Origin: a virus
IMG/VR virus record: IMGVR_UViG_3300030102_001674
Location: 1-28,091 of that record
Direction: 5' to 3' (one strand)
Length of the DNA: 28,091 nt
This document shows positions 21,432-28,091 of the stretch, in pieces. The notes under the pieces were generated by a model. It searched no databases. It was given only the letters and a program-made list of their open reading frames with translations, and was not told the origin of the DNA. Position numbers and translations under genes: made by a program. How positions within the stretch are numbered: position 1 is the stretch's first letter; every line of letters begins with the position of its first letter.

Positions 21432-22390
21432 TGGCAAACGGAGATGTGACCCAAACAACCATACAACAAGCACCAGATTATTTACAACCTGGTATAGAAA
21501 AATTTTTAGAGTTGTCGACAGCGCAAGCTGCACAACCAATGGATACATCTAAATTTGCACCATCCGTAGTAGGATTAAATGCATTACAACAACAAGCACA
21601 ACAACAGGCAGCATCACAAGCTGGTCTTGGTACACTACAATTTGATCCAACATCAGGAGCAGTGTCTGGCGTTCAGGGTACAGGTGTTGCAGGGTTTCAA
21701 CCTTTTTTAGATACAGCACAAACTACTTTAGGTGGTGTGTCACCAATGATTACAGCAGCTGCATCGAGAACAGGTCCAACCGCATTTCAAGCGTTTGAAT
21801 CCCCATATCAATCTGCAGTAAGAGATGCAACTCTTGCACAGTTTGACGAACAAGCACAAATAAGACAACAAGGTATTAGAGATCAAGCAGCTCAATTAGG
21901 AGCATTGGGTGCAGGTAGAACAGGTGTTCAACTAGCAGAGTATGATAGAAAATCTGATATGGACAGAGCATTATTACAGGCACAATTAAATCAGGCAGGA
22001 TTTACACAGGCTAATCAATTAGCTGCACAAGCATTTACACAACAAGGACAGTTAGCAGCATTACAATCAGGACTTGCTAATCAACAACTTGGTTTTGCAA
22101 CAACACAACCACAGTTAGCAGCTGGTGCAATTGGTATGTCACAAGGTCTAGGACAAGGTGATCTAGCATACAGACAAGCCCTACAGGATGCACAACAAGG
22201 TGCAAATAGAATGGAAGCGTTTGAGCCAATTGAAAGACTTGCGAGATTTGGACAAGGGTTAGCAGGAGTGGGTGGTCTGTTAGGCTCAGTGCAAACTCAA
22301 ACAGGACCAGCAGCGCCAACACCAAGTCCTTTGTCAAATGCTTTAACAGCAGGAATAGGAGCATTTAGTTTAGGTAAACTATTTGGATAG
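21431..22390 (+). CDS. Gln/Ala-rich internal virion protein (319 aa)
   Basis: The product is exceptionally rich in Gln and Ala, with long low-complexity amphipathic helices (LQQQAQQQAASQAGLGTLQF; QLGALGAGRTGVQLAEYD; ALLQAQLNQAGFTQANQLAA), a Pro/Gly break in the first third and a hydrophobic C-terminus (ALTAGIGAFSLGKLFG). This pattern is usual for small ejection proteins that line or anchor the trans-envelope channel of short-tailed phages (T7 gp14-like role). The assignment rests on composition and order. It overlaps the previous stop by one base with AAAGGAA upstream. The terminal hydrophobic stretch could associate with membrane. Confidence 0.55.
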   Translation: MANGDVTQTTIQQAPDYLQPGIEKFLELSTAQAAQPMDTSKFAPSVVGLNALQQQAQQQAASQAGLGTLQFDPTSGAVSGVQGTGVAGFQPFLDTAQTTLGGVSPMITAAASRTGPTAFQAFESPYQSAVRDATLAQFDEQAQIRQQGIRDQAAQLGALGAGRTGVQLAEYDRKSDMDRALLQAQLNQAGFTQANQLAAQAFTQQGQLAALQSGLANQQLGFATTQPQLAAGAIGMSQGLGQGDLAYRQALQDAQQGANRMEAFEPIERLARFGQGLAGVGGLLGSVQTQTGPAAPTPSPLSNALTAGIGAFSLGKLFG

Positions 22391-22392
22391 AT

Positions 22393-23487
22393 ATGAATTA
22401 TAAAGTTATGCAAAGACCTATGTTTAAATTAGGGGGCAAAGCTGCCTCGCAGGGCACAGGTATTACATCAGGTTTAGATGAGAAAGTAAACATGGCCATT
22501 GGTGGTGGAGTAATCAAAGGAGATAATCTTGGTGCAAGAGAAGGTTTTCAATCACCAGATTATAGTGGAATGTCAATTGAGGATTTAGTAAATCTACAAC
22601 AAGAAAATTATAATAAATCTATGTCACGTCTTGGAGACATGAGAGACATAGTTAAATTACAAGCTCTTGGCAATATTGCAACTAACGTATTACCAAACAT
22701 CGAAAGAGGTGGATTAAGTGGTGTTGTAGATTTTTTTCAAGACCCAGCGACAACACAAACAGCTATAGGTGGTCTAACTGGTCTAAAAAAAGTAGATCTT
22801 AAAGAAAAAGAATTACAGGGTAAAGGTTTAGATAGATTAATAAGTGGTAAAATAGCTCTTAAAAAATTAGACATAGATGAAAAAAGAGCACTTGTTCAAA
22901 CAGCAACTCAATTAAAATTAAAAGCTGGAGAGGATTCAAGAGAATTAATAGAAAAATATGGCTCTATCAAAGACATGCCAAATAACATTAAAAAAGAATA
23001 TTATGATTTAAGAACTATTTTGGGTGATTTAAGTCCTAGTAAAGCAAGACAATTAGCAGTAAATCAAATTGAAAAACAAAATTTAGAAAACGCTGATGGT
23101 GCGGGTAGAGTTTATAAAAGAGGAACTGAAGAGTATAATGAAGCAATTAGACTTTTAACAGAACAATATTTAATGGATTTTACTTTTTCTGAAGGTGGTA
23201 GAGTTGGAAGACAAATGGGATCACCTATGATGGGTGAGCAACCGATGGCAAACCCTATGGCTGTAGAACAACAAGATGTAGCTATGGAAACTAAAGGTCA
23301 AGGCAACGACGCATACGCCATGTTAAGAGCTAGACTACCACAAGAAATACCAGACGATGTTGTAAAATTAATTGCATACAACAAACAAGCTTTTGCAGAT
23401 TTTGCAAGCATTAAAAACCAAGAAGACGTATCATCATTTAACCAGAAATACGGTGTCTCAATGAACATTGATGTGTCTACCGTGTAA
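22393..23487 (+). CDS. Internal virion protein (364 aa)
   Basis: The first 60 residues are Gly-rich with MQRPMFKLGGKAASQG. A long helical region follows (about 60-250) with many charged heptads, and a glycine motif FSEGGRVGRQMGSPMMG (about 265-281) echoes the GGR motifs of the 581-aa protein. The tail is Met/Gln-rich and then a helical segment (ARLPQEIPDDVVKLIAYNKQ). No enzyme motif is seen. It stands immediately before the giant protein, so it is probably a core or ejection protein (T7 gp15-like position). The start two bases after the previous stop follows GGATAG, a weak ribosome site. Confidence 0.5.
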   Translation: MNYKVMQRPMFKLGGKAASQGTGITSGLDEKVNMAIGGGVIKGDNLGAREGFQSPDYSGMSIEDLVNLQQENYNKSMSRLGDMRDIVKLQALGNIATNVLPNIERGGLSGVVDFFQDPATTQTAIGGLTGLKKVDLKEKELQGKGLDRLISGKIALKKLDIDEKRALVQTATQLKLKAGEDSRELIEKYGSIKDMPNNIKKEYYDLRTILGDLSPSKARQLAVNQIEKQNLENADGAGRVYKRGTEEYNEAIRLLTEQYLMDFTFSEGGRVGRQMGSPMMGEQPMANPMAVEQQDVAMETKGQGNDAYAMLRARLPQEIPDDVVKLIAYNKQAFADFASIKNQEDVSSFNQKYGVSMNIDVSTV

Positions 23488-23495
23488 GGAGACCA

Positions 23496-26400
23496 ATGGA
23501 CGAGAATAAAAGATCACAGATACAACCTTTTCTACAAACAGCTTTAAACAAAGATCCATTAGATAGAAGTTTTTTAGAAAAACTAGCTGTTGGAATTTAC
23601 AATCCTGAAGGAAGAGAAGATGCAAATAAACCAGCAGCTGTATTAAGCGATGAATACCAAAAGTTTGTATTAGATTTACCAGGAGAGGTACAGGCTGATG
23701 TAGAAAGATATCTAAATATATTTAGAAATAACCCACAACCTGTATTAAATTTTTTAGATGAATATCAAAAAGAAGGATTTTCAAATTATTTTGATAGTGT
23801 TAAAAATTTTAAAGACATAGCAGATGAAAAAGATCTTGGTAGATTTGCAGATTTTAATTACCTTGGCAAAGGTTCATACGACGCTTTATACAGAAAAGAT
23901 GAGACGGGTGATAAAGCTAGAAAAAAAGTTATGGACTCTAAACTTACTCAAGCTTTGGCTATTGGTCCAGCCACTGGTATATATACAGGAGTAAGAGGAA
24001 CAGCAGAATTATTTTCTGCGTTATCAGATTTATATTTAGATACAGAAACATTGGATAATGTTCAAAAAGCATTACCTGAAATGAATCTTGATGATATTTA
24101 TGGTGAAGATGAAGGCGGTGTTGCAAAATTTACCTCACTACTAACACAATACGGTACAGGTTTTTCAATTGCACAGAAGATAGCAAAAAATTTATTTGGT
24201 AAAAAAATAAAAAGAAAACTCGCAGAAAAAGCTGCAGCTATTGCAGCTACTAATAAAGCAGCTAATTACGGGGTTAACCTTGCAAAGTATGGTTATTATT
24301 GGGTGTTGCCTGCTTTTGCAGCTGATACTACAGTTTCTGCTACAGGACAAAGATCTGTTGGAGATATATTTGGAGATGAAAGTGGTAATTTTTTAGAGAG
24401 AGCTTTAGCTAACACGAAACTTGAAAGTCTAGAAGGTATTACAGATCCAAAAGAATACGCAGCTGCTGTATTAAGAAACAAATTAAAATTTGGTACAGAG
24501 GGCACAGCATTTTTAGGTGCTCTTAAATTAATTGGCCCATCTATGAAAATGATGTCTACAGGATCTGGTGTTATACTATCTAATGTAGTTGACCCTGCAT
24601 TAACTGGAATGACAAAAGTATTGGCTAGTGAAAAAAGTCAGATACCTAGATTATTTAGAACTGTAAGTAAAGCTGCAGATACAGTTCTAACAAAAGCTGG
24701 TATACCAAGATCAGATCTTTGGAAATATTCTGAGTATGGTTCTGGAGTTAAAACCACTATATTACGAGCCATAGATCAGTTCACACAAAATTTTAAATCT
24801 GGTGGACCATTTAATGTGCAGGCCAGAAACGAACTTAAAAAATTAGATGGGTTAAATCGATCTGCAAAAAAATCTACAGATATATTTATAAAAGATCTAG
24901 ATAGGCAGATGTATAAATTAGCGGAGGCTGGGTTTAATGATATATTGTTTAACACTAATACGGCTAATCAGGCACTAAGGTACTGGTCTGATGTTTTAGA
25001 ATTTATGCGTGGAAATGTTAAAATAAATAAATTACCAGAATCTTTACAATCTTCTTCTTTTGCGATTAGAAAATTAATTGATGATTACTCAACAGAACTA
25101 TCACCAATATTAAAAGGTATGAATGTTAAAGATGATATTATAAAAAATATGGGTAGATATTTACACCAGGGCTATGAGATATTTAAAAATAATAAATACA
25201 GAGCTCCAAAAGAAATATACAATAACGCCATAGATTATTTTGTAAAACTACAAAAATCTTTTAATAAAAATATATCACCTTCTGATGCAAAAATAGAGGC
25301 TACAGCAATGGTAAATAGAGTTCTTGCAATAGGCAGATCAGAGGGATCTACACCTGCACAAAGATTAAAAGCCATAGCAAATGCGGCACAAGAATTAAAA
25401 ATACCAAAAAATACATTTAATAAATTTTTTAGTGACGAACAACTTTTACCAGATGCAATAGCTAAACTAATGGGTAAGGTAGAAGATCCAAAACAGATTA
25501 TTATGGACACTATTGTTGAGATGGCACATACAGCAAACAGTGTAAAAGCATACAAAGAGATAGCTGACTTTGGTATGAATAATTTTATATTTAGAAATAG
25601 AAGAGAGTACATAGAATTTGCAAAGAAAAACGGTATTCAATCACCAAGAGATTTAGTAGAGATAACAGTTGCTAAACCATACAATCTAGATCTACAAAAA
25701 ATATTTACAGTGGGTAAAGACAAAATGTTGACATTGCCCGAAATAGCAAAAGCCATGAAAGATAATACACTAATCATGGATCAACTATTAAAACTACCAT
25801 TTATGAAATCTGCACTTGCAATTAAAGCGGGTATACAGATGAACAAAACAGTTTTATCTTTAATGACACAAATGCGTAATATAACTACAGCTGCTATGTT
25901 TGCAACAGCAAATGGGCATGTAGGGTCTGGTGCGTCGGTTGCAGATAATTTTAGAATATTGTTTGATGATCTCCTTGGTAAAACAAAAGATCCAAAAAAA
26001 TTAAAAGAAGTTTTACAAGAGGCTTTGGATAATGGTGCAATAGATTCCTCTACAATTGCACAAGAACTTGAACAGATGATACCAGAACTTATGGGTCCGA
26101 CTAGTTTTAATTTAGGAAAAACTAAAGGTACAACTATTGTTCAAGGTACAACCTCTGATAATATACTTGCACATCTTTTTTCAAACAAAGGAGCTTTAGG
26201 TAGGGTTGTTGGTAAGTCCATGGAGGCATATCAATTAGGTGATAATCTTTGGAAACTATTTGGTTATAATTATGTTAAATCACAATTAAAACCAGCATTA
26301 AGAAACATAGATGATGTTAAAAAATATTTTAGAGAAATATATAAATATGAATATAGACCTGTTAGAGCTGATGGCACTAAAAAATCTTTGGATGATGCTA

Positions 26401-27992
26401 TCAAAGAGATATCTGGTATCGAGATAAGAGATACATATCCAAACTATTCTATGATACCAACGTTCGTGCAAAACGTTAGAAAATTTCCATTTTTTGGAAA
26501 TTTCGTTGCATTCGTATCAGAGATGTACAGAAATTCTTTTCAGATAGTAAGAGGTGGAATGCGTAAGATGCAGTCTGAAAATCCATATATAAGACAGATT
26601 GGTGCAAGACAATTAATAGGTTGGACAACAACTGTTAAAATAACAACTCCTGTTGTTATGAGTTCTGCACAGAAACTGACTGGTATTACAGAAGAGATGT
26701 ATAATGCATACAAAGATAGATTTGCAGCACCATATGAAAAAGCATCTGATCTTATACCTGTCTCACAACAACAAGAAGATAGATCATGGAAAGCAAGTAA
26801 TTTTTCATACCTTGTACCATATGCAGATGTGGTCGCACCATTTAAAGCTGCATTACAAACATTTAGACAAGGCAAAGACACAGATGAGAATACAGCTATG
26901 TTATTTGCTAAATCTTTAAAATCTTTTATAATGCGATCTACCGAAGCCTTTTTATCACCATCAATTTCAGCTGAACTAGCATTAGAATTAACTCCAGGTG
27001 AAGATGGAATATTTAGAACTAAACAAGGTGGTGTTATTGCAGATATGAAAAATGATCCTGACTGGTTTTCTAAGATTATGTATCATTCATATAGAAAAGC
27101 TACACCTACAACTATAAGAAGTGCTGAAGAGATATCACAAGCTTTAGGTAAAGACTTATCTAAATCTGCAATTAAAAGAGATCTGTTTGATACAGTATTA
27201 AAAGTATTTACAGGATTTAGTATAACCAAACAAGATCCATACACATCAATGAGATTTAAACTTGGCACATACTCTGGATTATTATCTGATGCAAGAAGTG
27301 CATTTACTAGAGATGTCAATAATGCAAGCAAATTACAAAATGATGCTAGGTTAATTAAAAGCGGATTAGAGGCAGAGACTATTGCAACTGAGTTTGATAA
27401 ATTACAATCAAACAACTACAGAGTATTATCTGAAGTATACAAAGATGTGCAAGCATTACGTATATTAAATTTTACTGAAAAAGAAATAAAAGATTTGTTA
27501 AGAGGTAGAAGAGCTTTGTCAGATAAAGATGTTAATTTGGTAATGTCGGGTATATATAATCCAGAAAATTTACCAAACTTTAAAAAAGATTCTTCAATAA
27601 GAAATACAATTAAAAATATAAATAGAGAACTTGAAACAGATTACAAAATAAATGATTTTGTTAATAGACAGAAATTAATAGAAATAAGAAATAAATACAG
27701 AAACATACCTTTAGGTTTATCTGAAGAGGATAGAAAAGAATTTTTAGAATCAACTATGGAAAGAAAAATGAACATTAAGGATAAAAAAATTGAAGAACGA
27801 TTTGACTTACAAGAAAGTCAAGATCAAAGTAGCTTACCTCAACCAGTTAAACCAGCTGCTCCTTTTTTACCAGACCCAGAAATAGCTAATATGTTTGCGT
27901 CTAAGATAGATCCAACATCAGGCTTGACACAGACGGAGTCTGCATTACTATCACCCGAAGAACAGATTATTGCAAAAAGGTTAAGAACATAA
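23496..27992 (+). CDS. Giant internal virion / DNA-ejection protein (1498 aa)
   Basis: This is the largest gene in the window and a mainly helical protein. The N-terminal 260 residues are soluble and charged. Hydrophobic stretches occur at about 262-285 (YWVLPAFAADTTVSATGQ) and 335-365 (LGALKLIGPSMKMMSTGS). A very long charged helical body follows, ending in a Pro-rich linker (PQPVKPAAPFLPDPE) and a short helix. Size and last position after the other internal proteins match the large core proteins (T7 gp16, 1318 aa) that are ejected to form a channel. I do not see a transglycosylase (SLT) signature at the N-terminus, a difference from T7 gp16. AAGGAG fixes the start. Confidence 0.6.
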   Translation: MDENKRSQIQPFLQTALNKDPLDRSFLEKLAVGIYNPEGREDANKPAAVLSDEYQKFVLDLPGEVQADVERYLNIFRNNPQPVLNFLDEYQKEGFSNYFDSVKNFKDIADEKDLGRFADFNYLGKGSYDALYRKDETGDKARKKVMDSKLTQALAIGPATGIYTGVRGTAELFSALSDLYLDTETLDNVQKALPEMNLDDIYGEDEGGVAKFTSLLTQYGTGFSIAQKIAKNLFGKKIKRKLAEKAAAIAATNKAANYGVNLAKYGYYWVLPAFAADTTVSATGQRSVGDIFGDESGNFLERALANTKLESLEGITDPKEYAAAVLRNKLKFGTEGTAFLGALKLIGPSMKMMSTGSGVILSNVVDPALTGMTKVLASEKSQIPRLFRTVSKAADTVLTKAGIPRSDLWKYSEYGSGVKTTILRAIDQFTQNFKSGGPFNVQARNELKKLDGLNRSAKKSTDIFIKDLDRQMYKLAEAGFNDILFNTNTANQALRYWSDVLEFMRGNVKINKLPESLQSSSFAIRKLIDDYSTELSPILKGMNVKDDIIKNMGRYLHQGYEIFKNNKYRAPKEIYNNAIDYFVKLQKSFNKNISPSDAKIEATAMVNRVLAIGRSEGSTPAQRLKAIANAAQELKIPKNTFNKFFSDEQLLPDAIAKLMGKVEDPKQIIMDTIVEMAHTANSVKAYKEIADFGMNNFIFRNRREYIEFAKKNGIQSPRDLVEITVAKPYNLDLQKIFTVGKDKMLTLPEIAKAMKDNTLIMDQLLKLPFMKSALAIKAGIQMNKTVLSLMTQMRNITTAAMFATANGHVGSGASVADNFRILFDDLLGKTKDPKKLKEVLQEALDNGAIDSSTIAQELEQMIPELMGPTSFNLGKTKGTTIVQGTTSDNILAHLFSNKGALGRVVGKSMEAYQLGDNLWKLFGYNYVKSQLKPALRNIDDVKKYFREIYKYEYRPVRADGTKKSLDDAIKEISGIEIRDTYPNYSMIPTFVQNVRKFPFFGNFVAFVSEMYRNSFQIVRGGMRKMQSENPYIRQIGARQLIGWTTTVKITTPVVMSSAQKLTGITEEMYNAYKDRFAAPYEKASDLIPVSQQQEDRSWKASNFSYLVPYADVVAPFKAALQTFRQGKDTDENTAMLFAKSLKSFIMRSTEAFLSPSISAELALELTPGEDGIFRTKQGGVIADMKNDPDWFSKIMYHSYRKATPTTIRSAEEISQALGKDLSKSAIKRDLFDTVLKVFTGFSITKQDPYTSMRFKLGTYSGLLSDARSAFTRDVNNASKLQNDARLIKSGLEAETIATEFDKLQSNNYRVLSEVYKDVQALRILNFTEKEIKDLLRGRRALSDKDVNLVMSGIYNPENLPNFKKDSSIRNTIKNINRELETDYKINDFVNRQKLIEIRNKYRNIPLGLSEEDRKEFLESTMERKMNIKDKKIEERFDLQESQDQSSLPQPVKPAAPFLPDPEIANMFASKIDPTSGLTQTESALLSPEEQIIAKRLRT

Positions 27993-28091
27993 TGCCAAAC
28001 GGAGATAAGATTAGACCTAAAAATACAAGAGAGCATTTACTTGCTATCTATGGATATATTACCGGATTAAAAAAAGACGTTAAACATATGC
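27992..28091 (+). CDS. 5' end of a small conserved phage protein (partial)
   Basis: The ATG shares its A with the preceding TAA (TAATG). Thirty-three residues are visible (MPNGDKIRPKNTREHLLAIY, then GYITGLKKDV). The ThrArgGluHisLeu...TyrGlyTyrIle...GlyLeuLys pattern is one I have seen in short phage proteins near lysis genes, with a helix that often leads to a coiled coil. The window ends before any stop, so length and function are open. Confidence 0.5.
   Translation, partial: MPNGDKIRPKNTREHLLAIYGYITGLKKDVKHM

Noticed and set aside
1-28091. tRNA genes, integrase, attachment sites or insertion sequences
   Set aside because: No cloverleaf-like sequence, recombinase motif or flanking direct repeats were found by reading both strands; the island borders show no clear target duplication.

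Overview
The window is a 28 kb piece of a tailed-phage genome. Every credible gene lies on the + strand, packed end to end, and neither end falls at a natural boundary: both the first and last genes are cut. The AT-rich composition and the protein types point to a marine podovirus of the kind that infects SAR11/Pelagibacter or related bacterioplankton. That assignment is an inference; nothing in the window proves the host. No terminase, portal, replication, integrase, tRNA or lysis gene is visible. No stretch longer than about 160 bases lacks a gene.

Layout. (1) 1-3863, head module: a cut gene, a 43-aa protein, a GroES-like co-chaperonin, a scaffold-like protein, a 153-aa conserved protein, a head protein (187 aa) and a Mu gpT-like major capsid protein, closed by a hairpin terminator. 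(2) 3885-5320: two small overlapping genes, then a promoter and a structured leader in front of a 172-aa virion-type protein, a second terminator and a 100-aa virion-type protein. (3) 5329-12139, neck and tail-fibre module: two adaptor-like proteins, a 195-aa structural protein, a 48-aa zinc-knuckle microprotein, a 145-aa protein, a 407-aa repeat protein whose N-terminus has a cupredoxin-like copper ligand set, a tail fibre, a glycine-rich adhesin and a 149-aa fibre-associated protein. (4) 12183-15885, accessory island: sulfotransferase, degenerate 2OG-oxygenase-like protein, prolyl-hydroxylase-type 2OG oxygenase, guanidino-type (GAMT/Rmt2-like) methyltransferase, and two more 2OG oxygenases of different types. 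(5) 15992-28091, tail nozzle and ejection module: a P22 gp10-like protein, a possible ADP-ribosyltransferase-fold protein, small proteins, three Gly/Gln/Ala-rich internal proteins, a 1498-aa giant internal protein and the start of a small conserved protein.

The most interesting part is the island at 12183-15885. It is much more AT-rich than its surroundings, begins at a near-consensus sigma-70 promoter that would give an almost leaderless mRNA, mostly lacks Shine-Dalgarno sites, and ends in a 22-bp stem hairpin before a new promoter. This is the structure of an independently expressed 'moron'. Its six genes combine sulfation, hydroxylation and guanidino-methylation chemistry and sit directly beside the tail-fibre/adhesin genes. 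I infer a modification pathway acting on the phage adhesins, a host surface polymer or a host metabolite; the substrate cannot be read from the sequence.

Other points of note are the copper-site-like domain in a virion protein, a possible two-state RNA leader at 4383-4445, and two small genes (48 and 56 aa) that tight stop/start overlaps make credible.
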